From NCBI GenBank assembly GCA_022572825.1, contig JACZVE010000040.1, forward strand, positions 1-12,745: a stretch of 12,745 bases of DNA. Reading direction: 5' to 3'. This document shows positions 4,850-11,539 of this stretch, piece by piece; positions within the stretch are counted from its first letter, which is position 1; each line of letters begins with the position of its first letter. The notes under the pieces were generated by a model. It saw only the letters and a program-made list of their open reading frames with translations. It searched no databases and was not told the DNA's origin. The translations under genes and the position numbers were made by a program. The DNA is from SAR324 cluster bacterium. Its GTDB lineage: Bacteria; SAR324; JACQKK01.

Positions 4850-7027
4850 TCAGCGCGCGCGAGCGACTGTGTCCTCCTCCCAGCCCCAGCGCACGAACGA
4901 GAAGTCCAGGCGCTGAGTGAGGCGCTCCGCCCGCGCCAGCATGACGGTCATGCGGTCGCCGATGCCGACGCTGTTGGCGCGGCCTACCAGTCGGTTGCGG
5001 TCACGGTCGAAGCGCAGGTTTTTTCCGGGCAGGTCCTCGCCGGCAAGCAGGCCCTCGACAGGCTCGTCCCGCAGGCGAACCCATGCGCCCCGCTCGCTGA
5101 CGCCGATCACCGTGGCCGCGAACTCCTCCCCCAGCCGTGGCTCCATGTATAGCACCTTGTATAGCCGGTCGACCCGCGCCTCCGCTTCCGCCGCCGTTCG
5201 TTCGCACGCGCTCAGGTGTTCTGCGGCTTCATCCGGCAGGGCGGCGGGCCGCGACGGGCTGTGCAGCGAGGCCTTCAGGGCGCGGTGCGCGAGCAGATCG
5301 GGGTAGCGCCGGATGGGCGATGTGAAATGGGTGTAATGGCCGGCGGCCAGCGCGAAATGGCCTTCATCGCGGGTGCGATACTGCGCCCGGCTCATCGCGC
5401 GCAGAATGGCCAGCTCCACCTGCTCGCGCCGGGGATGCGACTTGCCGCGCCGCAACAAAGCCTGGATGGCGCCAGGCTTGCGCAATTCCGCCTCTTTCAG
5501 TGCGATCCCGAAGTTCCAAAGCACCTGCGCCAGCGTTTTGACCTGATCGGGCGGCGGCGGGTCGTGGACGCGGTAGAGGATGGGAATCCCGTGGGCCTCG
5601 CAATGGCCGGCGACGGTTTCGTTCGCTTCCAGCATGAACTGCTCGATGAGCCGTGTGGCTTCGCTGGGATACACTTCCAGCATCTTGCGGGGAAAGCCCT
5701 GCCGATTCAGCTCGAATCGGTACTCGGGAAAAGCGAAATCGAGTACTCCACGTGCGTCGCGCATGGCCCGCAGCTCGGCGGCCAGCTTTCGCATCTCGTT
5801 GAGCATGCCGGCGATCTCGTCTGGGATTCCTCCCGCATCGCCCGCTTCGAAGTAGCGCTGCACCTGCGCGTAGTTCAGCCGCGCCTTGCTTTCGATGAGG
5901 CTCTCGTAGATTTGGTAGCGCAGCCGTTGCGTCCGCGGGCCCAGTTCCATCTCGCAGGTGAGCGTCAGCCGGGGCTGGCCGGGCTGCAGGCTGCACAGAT
6001 CGTTGGAGAGGAGCTTCGGCAGCATCGGCAGCACGCGGTCGGGGACGTAGACGGAGGTTCCCTTGTCATATGCATCCGCATCCAGCGCGCTTCCGCTGGG
6101 CAAGAAGGCCGCCACGTCCGCGATGGCCACCAGCAGGCGCCGCTTTCCGCCCGGTAGCACCTGCAGGCAGACCGCGTCGTCGAAGTCTCGGGCGTCCTTG
6201 CCGTCGATGGTGACGAAGGGCAATGCCCGCAGATCCCGGCGGCCGGCCCCGTGCGGGGGCGGCCCGCGCTCGATGCCGGCAAGCTCCGCTTCGCTGGCGG
6301 GCGAAAAGTCCGCTGAGAGGCCCAGGTCCGCCAGGATATGCAGCACGACCTGCGCCGGCGAATCCGCGCTGTCGGCGAACACCTGCGCGATGCGCCCTTC
6401 CGGGGCCTCATCGTGGCGTTCCGGATAGGCCGTGATCTCCACCTCCACGAGTGTGCCGTTCGGCGGCGGCTCCTGCCCGTCCGTTTGAACCAGGAAAACC
6501 ATGGGCAGCTTCTCGTTGAGGGGAACCACCCAATTCTGCCCGCACTCCCGCTGCAGGCGGCCCCGCACGCGCGAGCGCCGCCGCTGCACGACTTCCGTCA
6601 CGCGGCTCGCGGGCCTTTGCTGCGCCCGCGCAGGGAGCGTGGCCACGCGAACGCGATCTCCGTCGAGGGCGCCCGCGATGTGCCTGGGGGGAATGAACAA
6701 GCCTTCCCGCTCTCCGTGCAGGTCGACAAATCCGAAGCCGTTGGGATGTGCGGAGAAGAAGCCCACCTGACCCTGCGCTGAAGCGGCGGCGCGGTGGTGC
6801 CCGTCGTTTGCGGTGGGGTCCGGTGCGAAGCGCGCGGCCGCGCTGAGCCGGTATCGATGACGCTCGCGCACCAGCGCGCCTTTCGCGACCAACTGGGAGA
6901 CGATTTCCTTGATTTTCGCGCTTTGGCCTCTGCTTGCTCCGATCGCGTCGCGTACCTCGGCAAGCGTGGCTTTCCAGGCGGGCTGCTGCTGCCAGAGGGC
7001 CAGCACGCGGTGGGCCGTCGGCTTCAA
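4850..7027 (-). CDS. rnr: Ribonuclease R
   Basis: A processive 3'-to-5' exoribonuclease that degrades structured RNA, including rRNA fragments and defective mRNA. From the TTG start it has 725 residues in the full RNase R order: winged helix (about 1-62), cold-shock domains (about 85-210), RNB catalytic domain (about 268-590) and S1 domain (about 632-712). The catalytic acidic cluster DGKDARDFDD gives D275, D281, D283 and D284, spaced as in E. coli RNase R. HYTHFTSPIRRYPDL (564-578) is the other RNB signature. The long lysine-rich tail of the E. coli enzyme is missing; the protein stops about 12 residues after the S1 domain. The start is inferred: an in-frame ATG at 7150 would add 41 residues inside the upstream gene with no family similarity, whereas TTG at 7027 has GAGGGG 6 nt upstream. 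Confidence 0.93.
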   Translation of the reverse strand: MKPTAHRVLALWQQQPAWKATLAEVRDAIGASRGQSAKIKEIVSQLVAKGALVRERHRYRLSAAARFAPDPTANDGHHRAAASAQGQVGFFSAHPNGFGFVDLHGEREGLFIPPRHIAGALDGDRVRVATLPARAQQRPASRVTEVVQRRRSRVRGRLQRECGQNWVVPLNEKLPMVFLVQTDGQEPPPNGTLVEVEITAYPERHDEAPEGRIAQVFADSADSPAQVVLHILADLGLSADFSPASEAELAGIERGPPPHGAGRRDLRALPFVTIDGKDARDFDDAVCLQVLPGGKRRLLVAIADVAAFLPSGSALDADAYDKGTSVYVPDRVLPMLPKLLSNDLCSLQPGQPRLTLTCEMELGPRTQRLRYQIYESLIESKARLNYAQVQRYFEAGDAGGIPDEIAGMLNEMRKLAAELRAMRDARGVLDFAFPEYRFELNRQGFPRKMLEVYPSEATRLIEQFMLEANETVAGHCEAHGIPILYRVHDPPPPDQVKTLAQVLWNFGIALKEAELRKPGAIQALLRRGKSHPRREQVELAILRAMSRAQYRTRDEGHFALAAGHYTHFTSPIRRYPDLLAHRALKASLHSPSRPAALPDEAAEHLSACERTAAEAEARVDRLYKVLYMEPRLGEEFAATVIGVSERGAWVRLRDEPVEGLLAGEDLPGKNLRFDRDRNRLVGRANSVGIGDRMTVMLARAERLTQRLDFSFVRWGWEEDTVARAR

Positions 7028-7040
7028 TCCGCGCCCCTCA
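7025..7040 (-). promoter_or_regulatory. Overlapping stop and ribosome-binding site coupling the deacetylase-family gene and rnr
   Basis: The deacetylase stop TGA (7038-7040) overlaps a GAGGGG ribosome-binding site, followed 6 nt later by TTG (7025-7027). The 10-nt gap and shared bases suggest that ribosomes finishing the first gene restart on rnr. The TTG start is an inference from this layout and the domain boundary. Confidence 0.5.
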
Positions 7041-8000
7041 GATCTCCCCCCGCTGCGGATCGGCCTGCAGAATTTCCAGGTGTGAGGCCACGCAGGCGGA
7101 CAGCGCGGCGTAGTCGTAACCGCCTTCCAGGGCGCTGACCATCCTTCCATCGCAGCATTCGAGCGCCAGCTGCTTGATGTGCGTCAGCAGGGCCCCGAAC
7201 CCCGCCGTGGACAGGTTGATCATGGCCAGGGGATCGTCCCGATGGGCGTCAAAGCCGGCGGAGAGCAGAATGAACTGAGGATTGAACTCCCGGAAGGCCG
7301 GCAGCAGCGTATTCTCGAGCTGTGCCAGGTAATCGTCGTCGCCGGAGTGGGGCGCCATGGGCACGTTGAGGGTGTATCCCAGGCCTTCGCTGCGGCCCCG
7401 CTCCTCGGCGAACCCCGTGCCGGGATACAGGGTGAGGGGGTGTTGGTGGATGCTGGCGAAGAGGATATCGCTGCGTTCTTCAAAAGCGTGTTGCGTGCCA
7501 TTGCCGTGGTGAACGTCGAAATCGAAGATCAGTACCCGCTCGTAGCCCAGCTTCTCCGTTAGTATCGCGGCGGCAATGGCCACATTGTTGAAATAGCAAA
7601 AGCCCATCGCCTTGGCCTGCTCCGCATGATGCCCCGGTGGCCGGCAGGCGACGAAGGCATTGTCCAACCGGCCCTCGGCCACGTCGATCACAGAGGCGAT
7701 GAGTGCGCCGGCCGCGTTCAGCGCAGCATCGAAGGTCTGGGTGGACAAGGCGCAGTCCGGCGTGTCCAGGTACTGGCGACCCGACAACGCTGCCTCCTCC
7801 ACATGGCGCATATAGTCCACGGTGTGAATCGTGGTGATCTCTTCCTGGGTGGCGGGCCGAGGCTTGCGCCGCAGCAAGCGGGATTCCAGGCCTTCCTCTG
7901 CCAGGCGACGGTTGATCGCTTCCAGCCTGCCGGCATTTTCCGGGTGGTTGCCGGTGTTATGCTTGAGGAAGATCGGGTCGGTGTAAATTCCGGTTTTCAT
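7038..8000 (-). CDS. Histone deacetylase family protein (class II/AcuC-like amidohydrolase)
   Basis: A zinc-dependent deacetylase of the arginase/HDAC fold, 320 residues, cytoplasmic. Family signatures are intact: RPPGHHAE (120-127) with the catalytic His pair, FDFDVHHGNGTQ (159-170), LYPGTG (191-196), LSAGFDAHRDDPL (246-258) and LEGGYD (291-296). Predicted zinc ligands are D162, H164 and D251, and Y295 is the transition-state tyrosine. Bacterial relatives act on acetylated small molecules, polyamines, acetoin-pathway enzymes or other acyl-lysine proteins; the sequence does not say which, and no acetyltransferase partner is visible. The N-terminus (KTGIYTDPIFLKH, then HPENAGRLEAI) is typical, so the ATG at 8000 is probably right; GGAG lies 10 nt before it. 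It is followed 10 nt later by rnr. Confidence 0.92.
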   Translation of the reverse strand: MKTGIYTDPIFLKHNTGNHPENAGRLEAINRRLAEEGLESRLLRRKPRPATQEEITTIHTVDYMRHVEEAALSGRQYLDTPDCALSTQTFDAALNAAGALIASVIDVAEGRLDNAFVACRPPGHHAEQAKAMGFCYFNNVAIAAAILTEKLGYERVLIFDFDVHHGNGTQHAFEERSDILFASIHQHPLTLYPGTGFAEERGRSEGLGYTLNVPMAPHSGDDDYLAQLENTLLPAFREFNPQFILLSAGFDAHRDDPLAMINLSTAGFGALLTHIKQLALECCDGRMVSALEGGYDYAALSACVASHLEILQADPQRGEI

Positions 8001-8090
8001 GAGTCACCCGCTCCGGCTGCGCTGGAGGTGCCCGGAGGCCACGGTCGTTCGCCGCGCATGTGTGCTGATTTTGCGGAATCCATCCGAGCC

Positions 8091-8120
8091 GCGGCGATTG
8101 CGCCAGAATTCGATCGCCGC
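8091..8120. repeat. Inverted repeat GCGGCGAT-N14-ATCGCCGC
   Basis: Perfect 8-bp arms (8091-8098 and 8113-8120) around 14 nt, about 90-120 bp upstream of the deacetylase start. No T-run follows on either strand. It is either an RNA hairpin in the leader of the minus-strand transcript or a binding site. Confidence 0.45.
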
Positions 8121-8166
8121 TGGGCCTGGGGGGATGACTGCCCTTCCGCAAACCCACGATCGCCGA

Positions 8167-8192
8167 CCGGCAAGGCCTGAACTTCTTGCCGG
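8167..8192. repeat. Inverted repeat CCGGCAAG-N10-CTTGCCGG
   Basis: Perfect 8-bp arms (8167-8174 and 8185-8192) around 10 nt, 47 bp from the previous inverted repeat. It would form a strong hairpin in RNA from either strand. No T-run follows. It could be a Rho-assisted or structural element, or an operator for the deacetylase-rnr operon. Confidence 0.45.
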
Positions 8193-8437
8193 CGCACCAT
8201 GCTTCGAGGCGGGATCGGCATTCACGGCTTGGCCTTCGCCATTGATGGTATACGAGGCCATAGAACGTGGCAACCAAAGTCCCTGTCGGGGGTACTTGCG
8301 CGCAGGCACGTTAATCGGCGATTTCTCGTTCGAATCGGTGAGTGCCGGCGCGGCAGATCGTGGGCAAGCGACCTGACAGGCCGAGCGGGAACGGTGGAGT
8401 CGAAGGACTATCCCTTTGCCCTCGATGCGCCGAGAAC

Positions 8438-8454
8438 CGGGGCAGCCGTCCCCG
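8438..8454 (-). repeat. Short GC hairpin just past the yggT-family stop
   Basis: CGGGG (8438-8442) and CCCCG (8450-8454) form a 5-bp stem with a 7-nt loop, about 21 nt downstream of the yggT-family stop on the minus strand. Its position suits a transcript end, but there is no T-run, so intrinsic termination is not shown. Confidence 0.3.
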
Positions 8455-8474
8455 CTATGCGTCCGGGCCGACCG

Positions 8475-9113
8475 CTAGAAGGTGCGCAGGAGCGTGGCGA
8501 CCCCGCCCCCCTGCGTCAGCCCAGCCGCAAATTGCACCACTTGCGAGACTACCAGCACGTAGAGCAGCAGGAAAACACCGGCGGCCAACAGCGGCGAGAG
8601 ATCGATGCGTTGTCTTGGCAGGCGGCGCTGTATCGGCGTGATCAATGGATCGACAAGCATGAAAATGACCCGCACGATGGGGTTATTTACCGAGGGATTG
8701 ATCAACGTGAGGCAGAACCAGATCAAGAGCAAAAGTATGAGGAAGGAAAGCAGGCTCCACGTGATCTGGCCCAATCCCAGCAGGAAGAACCCCACGAGGA
8801 TGCCCGGCACCTGCGCAAATGCGACATCGCCCGCGCTGTAGGAGCCAAACGTCCCCAGCATCCCCGGCACGAATATTCTCAGGAACCACACCGACAGCAG
8901 CGAAATGTAGGCTGAAAAGAGCTTAAGGGACGGCGGCAAGGCGGTTTGCAGCCGATTCCAGACGGGCACCGTCATGTTGTTGAGAAACTGGATGAGGGGA
9001 TTGCGCGGATCCGGGTGCACCCAGGAGACGAGGATGGCAATGATGATAATCCACGCGTAGATGGTCAGGCCCCCATACGTCAGCGTGGCAAGGAAAAACA
9101 AGATCGTGGGCAC
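8475..9113 (-). CDS. YggT family integral membrane protein
   Basis: A 212-residue membrane protein with two YGGT repeats, the common proteobacterial layout. The first repeat covers about residues 5-85, with TYGGLTIYAWIII and then HPDPRNPLIQFLNN. The second covers about 105-195, with NPIVRVIFMLVDPLITPIQR and then IDLSPLLA. About four hydrophobic segments are visible (roughly 4-32, 65-86, 101-138 and 174-198). The family is linked to osmotic-shock tolerance and cytokinesis/membrane organisation, but its biochemical role is unknown. In many proteobacteria it follows proC, which is not present here. The start is GTG at 9113 and lacks a strong ribosome-binding site. A stable hairpin lies about 40-70 nt upstream. 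Confidence 0.9.
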   Translation of the reverse strand: MPTILFFLATLTYGGLTIYAWIIIIAILVSWVHPDPRNPLIQFLNNMTVPVWNRLQTALPPSLKLFSAYISLLSVWFLRIFVPGMLGTFGSYSAGDVAFAQVPGILVGFFLLGLGQITWSLLSFLILLLLIWFCLTLINPSVNNPIVRVIFMLVDPLITPIQRRLPRQRIDLSPLLAAGVFLLLYVLVVSQVVQFAAGLTQGGGVATLLRTF

Positions 9114-9151
9114 GGCACTGGTCGTTGGTTGTGAATACTGGAAACGGCGAC

Positions 9152-9186
9152 GTTGCGGGGCGGATCAGGATATCGATCCGCGCAAC
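9152..9186. promoter_or_regulatory. Long interrupted hairpin in the leader of the yggT-family gene
   Basis: GTTGCG (9152-9157) pairs with CGCAAC (9181-9186), and CGGATC (9161-9166) pairs with GATCCG (9175-9180). This makes a 12-bp stem with a 3-nt GGG bulge and an 8-nt loop. It lies between the pseudo-receiver-HPt gene and the yggT-family gene. No T-run follows, so it may be a Rho-type or processing structure, a translational leader element or an operator. Confidence 0.45.
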
Positions 9187-9203
9187 TCCAGGCGCATGAA
9201 TAA

Positions 9204-10067
9204 TCAGTGACGGGGCGGCCAGCGTTGCTCAATGGCGCCGCGAAGGCGATGAAACTCCCCGTCCATCTCGCTCAGCAGCCGTTCCAAGTCCGCAAATCGG
9301 GCCGCATTTGCGCATTGGCCTATCTGCTCGTTGTACTCCACAAGGCGGCTGAAACGCAGATTGCCGCACATTCCTTTCATGGTGTGAACGGCGCGGTCCA
9401 GCCGTTCCAACTGTCTTTCCCGCAGCGCGTCCCGCATTTCCCGAAGATACATCGGGCCTCGCTCCAGGAACGAGGCGGTGAGTTCCCGTATCATCATCCC
9501 ATCCATCTCCACCTCGTCGATGAGGCTCTGGAATGGGCCGAGCAGTATGTCCACCTCCTCCTGGGAAAGTCGGAAAACCGGATCGCGCGGGATGCCGGCA
9601 CCCTGACCGGATTCACCGGCGCCACCATTGGTGGCGTTGAGCACGGCGTCTGCCCGGAGCGGCTTGGTCAGCGTTCCCAGCGCATTCAGAGGCGGTTTCC
9701 CCGCGAACGCGTGCTGGCCTTCCTCCGCGATGAAAAAGACGGGATTACCGTGGGTGGTGCTCCGGAGCCGGGTAAGTTGCCGGGCCGTCGCGCCGTCGAC
9801 GGACTCGGCATTCAGGAAAAACACTGTCGATTGCCCCGAAACGTTGAGTTCCAGGGCCGCTTCCAGGTTGGATACCATGCGCACGTCGTAGCCTTGCGGC
9901 TGCAAATACAATTCCATCAGGCGCCGTGTTACCGGGTCGGGCTCCACGCCCAACACCCGTGGCTTTCTCGTTTCCTGCGGTGGGACTGCGGCCATCGCGT
10001 CTACCGGATTGATACCTCCCAGGCGCCGCACCGCCGGGGACGGGTCGCGCTGTGCGGAATAGCCCAT
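9204..10067 (-). CDS. Degenerate response-regulator receiver fused to an HPt domain
   Basis: 287 residues. Residues about 36-142 have a CheY-like pattern: VLGVEPDPVTRRLMELYLQ, a hydrophobic strand ending FFLNAESVDG, FFIAEEG and LTKPL. The phosphoacceptor aspartate is replaced by N86 and the conserved Thr/Ser by A114, while K135 and part of the acidic pocket (E42, D44) remain. It should therefore not be phosphorylated in the normal way. A Gly/Ala-rich linker (about 145-160) leads to a C-terminal HPt domain (about 170-282) with AVHTMKGMCGNLRF, where H228 is the predicted phosphorylated histidine. HPt proteins pass phosphate between a hybrid kinase and a response regulator, but no kinase is in view. 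The start is uncertain: ATG at 10067 or ATG at 9995 (residue 25), neither with a well-placed ribosome-binding site. Confidence 0.82.
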   Translation of the reverse strand: MGYSAQRDPSPAVRRLGGINPVDAMAAVPPQETRKPRVLGVEPDPVTRRLMELYLQPQGYDVRMVSNLEAALELNVSGQSTVFFLNAESVDGATARQLTRLRSTTHGNPVFFIAEEGQHAFAGKPPLNALGTLTKPLRADAVLNATNGGAGESGQGAGIPRDPVFRLSQEEVDILLGPFQSLIDEVEMDGMMIRELTASFLERGPMYLREMRDALRERQLERLDRAVHTMKGMCGNLRFSRLVEYNEQIGQCANAARFADLERLLSEMDGEFHRLRGAIEQRWPPRH

Positions 10068-10183
10068 GGGTGGAAGGTGGCCACCGCATGGGTGTGAAAT
10101 GGATACGCCACCCTGCCGGCGAGTGGACTGCGGCTCGGTTCCGGGGGGGCAGGCCCTTCCAGCGCGCGCCTCGCGGCGGCGAC

Positions 10184-11137
10184 CTAGTTGCCCAGGTAGA
10201 TATCCATCGCGGTGCGCAGCAACTTGAGGCCTTCCACCTTGCTGCGCTGGAAGGAGTTGCGGCCGATGATGGAGCCGAATCCTCCCCCGTCGCGGATTGC
10301 CCTGATCTCGTCCAACAGCTCAGCGGTGGTTTTGGCCGGGCCACCGGAAAAGATCACGATGCGCTTGCCGTTGAAAGAGCTCTGCACCACGTGTCGCACG
10401 CGGTCCGCCAGCGCGCTGATGGGGATGTTTTCCTTCTCGTAGACCTTGCGGGCGGCATCCTGCTCGATATGGGCGGTCGGCAGTTTGACCTTGATGACGT
10501 GGGCACCCAGTTGGGCCGCGATCTGGGCTGCGTAGGCGACCACGTCGATGGCCGTTTCGCCTTCCTTGGAAATGCCCGAGCCGCGGGGATACGACCACAC
10601 CACCACGGCCAGCCCCACCGATTTGGCCTCCAGTGTCAGCTCGCGCAAGGCCTCGTATATGGTGTTGCTTTCACTCGAGCCTGGATAGATGGTGTAACCG
10701 ATCGCCACGCATCCCAGCCGCAAGGCATCCTCCACACTGCCCGTCACGGCGGAACAAGGCTCGCCAATGGAGAGAGAGTCGCTGTTGTTCAGCTTGAGAA
10801 TCAGAGGCACCTGTCCCGCATACTCCACGGCGCCGGCTTCCAGAAAGCCCAGCGGGGCGGCGTAGGCGTTGGTGCCGGCCTCCACGGCGAGCTCGAAGTG
10901 GTACAGCGGGTCGTACCCGGACGGATTCGACGCGAATGACCGCGCTGGCCCATGCTCGAAGCCCTGGTCCACGGGCAGAATCACCAGCCGTCCCGTGCTG
11001 GCCAGCGTTCCGTGGTCGAGCATGCGCGCCAGGTTGGTCAGCACGCCGGGATTGTCGCTTTTGTACCAGCTCAGGATTTCCCGAACCCGGTTGGCGCCGC
11101 TGACGGTCAATTTTGGTTTCCTTATCGCGTGTTCCAT
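10184..11137 (-). CDS. fbaB: Class I fructose-bisphosphate aldolase, DhnA/FbaB type
   Basis: Cleaves fructose 1,6-bisphosphate to dihydroxyacetone phosphate and glyceraldehyde 3-phosphate, or the reverse in gluconeogenesis, through a Schiff base; cytoplasmic. The 317-residue protein is a TIM barrel of the archaeal/FbaB type. It shows VDQGFEHGP (56-64), LKLNNSDSLS (114-123), VVVWSYPRGSGI (178-189), HVIKVKLPT (213-221), where K216 or K218 is the expected Schiff-base lysine, VIFSGGPAK (261-269) and IIGRNSFQR (290-298) for phosphate binding. It begins at ATG 11137 with GAGG 4 nt upstream and ends 117 nt before the pseudo-receiver-HPt gene, with no obvious terminator between. Related DhnA-family aldolases such as LsrF are an alternative, but no lsr-type gene is nearby. 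No class II aldolase is visible in the window. Confidence 0.92.
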   Translation of the reverse strand: MEHAIRKPKLTVSGANRVREILSWYKSDNPGVLTNLARMLDHGTLASTGRLVILPVDQGFEHGPARSFASNPSGYDPLYHFELAVEAGTNAYAAPLGFLEAGAVEYAGQVPLILKLNNSDSLSIGEPCSAVTGSVEDALRLGCVAIGYTIYPGSSESNTIYEALRELTLEAKSVGLAVVVWSYPRGSGISKEGETAIDVVAYAAQIAAQLGAHVIKVKLPTAHIEQDAARKVYEKENIPISALADRVRHVVQSSFNGKRIVIFSGGPAKTTAELLDEIRAIRDGGGFGSIIGRNSFQRSKVEGLKLLRTAMDIYLGN

Positions 11138-11218
11138 GGCACCTCATTGTCGCTGGCGTTGCGGGTGAGCCATCGGCCGGGCAGCTTTGCCGTCTGAACT
11201 TCGGGAAACGAGGCCCGA

Positions 11219-11238
11219 GCTGGCCGGAGGCTGGCCGG
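11219..11238. repeat. Tandem GCTGGCCGG repeat, 11-bp period
   Basis: GCTGGCCGG occurs at 11219-11227 and 11230-11238, separated by AG. One turn of DNA separates the copies. It lies about 80-100 bp upstream of the aldolase start on the minus strand. It could be a paired protein site or simple GC-rich redundancy. Confidence 0.35.
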
Positions 11239-11422
11239 TGCGAGGGGCGGCCGGCGATTGTGTTAGCGTGTAGCGTCCACGGGGATTTTGCAGGCCCGAC
11301 TGAATTGCGAGTGCTGTCAAATCTTTGCACGATGGGATTTAATGAAGCGTTCCCGCGCGCGTCCCTGCCACGGCGGGGTAGCGTCACCGGGCTGCGCTGC
11401 TTGCCGAACGTCCGCCGCCCAG

Positions 11423-11435
11423 CCTATCGGATAGG
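11423..11435. promoter_or_regulatory. Palindrome CCTATC-G-GATAGG, candidate operator
   Basis: A perfect 6-bp inverted repeat around a single central G, about 105 bp upstream of the Rsm22-family start. Compact palindromes of this kind are typical of dimeric regulators. The binding protein is unknown. Confidence 0.35.
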
Positions 11436-11464
11436 AGGCATCCCGACGGTCGCGTCAATTTCCA

Positions 11465-11496
11465 CTGCAATTCGCCTACAACTTGCCTGCAATTCG
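11465..11496. promoter_or_regulatory. Direct repeat CTGCAATTCG, copies 22 bp apart
   Basis: CTGCAATTCG occurs at 11465-11474 and 11487-11496, exactly two helical turns apart, about 45-75 bp upstream of the Rsm22-family start. Same-face direct repeats at this distance suit an activator bound as a tandem pair. A weak TATAGC follows at 11499-11504. Confidence 0.4.
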
Positions 11497-11539
11497 AGTA
11501 TAGCCCGGACACCCTTTTTCACAGCACTATATGTAGCAT

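Larger units (their letters stand above)
8001..8474. other. Intergenic region between yggT-family gene and the deacetylase-family gene
   Basis: 474 bp without a convincing gene on either strand. Short frames exist, but their translations are compositionally random and arginine-rich. The region contains perfect inverted repeats at 8091-8120, 8167-8192 and 8438-8454. It must hold the promoter for the minus-strand deacetylase-rnr pair unless those are read through from yggT. I see no clear -35/-10 pair. Confidence 0.55.
11138..11539. other. Divergent promoter region between the aldolase and Rsm22-family genes
   Basis: 402 bp separating a minus-strand and a plus-strand gene. It contains a tandem 11-bp-period repeat (11219-11238), a 13-bp palindrome (11423-11435) and a 22-bp-spaced direct repeat (11465-11496). 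TTGACA occurs on the minus strand at 11315-11320, but there is no -10 element at a suitable distance. Both genes must be expressed from here, but I cannot place the promoters firmly. Confidence 0.55.

Noticed and set aside
4820..4852. GC-rich hairpin after the rnr stop as a terminator
   Set aside because: The possible stem is short and irregular, and no T-run follows.
5216..6157. Long plus-strand frame (313 codons) antisense to rnr
   Set aside because: The opposite strand encodes RNase R with intact catalytic motifs; the antisense translation has no family signature and is a by-product of high GC.
8320..8345. GTTCGAATC resembling a tRNA T-loop
   Set aside because: The flanking bases do not pair as a T-stem, and no acceptor, D-arm or anticodon arm can be drawn around it.
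9207..10939. Plus-strand frames of about 295 codons antisense to the HPt and aldolase genes
   Set aside because: They overlap well-supported minus-strand genes and show no protein family features.
11315..11320. Minus-strand TTGACA as a -35 box for the aldolase
   Set aside because: No -10-like hexamer lies 16-18 bp downstream, so a promoter is not supported.
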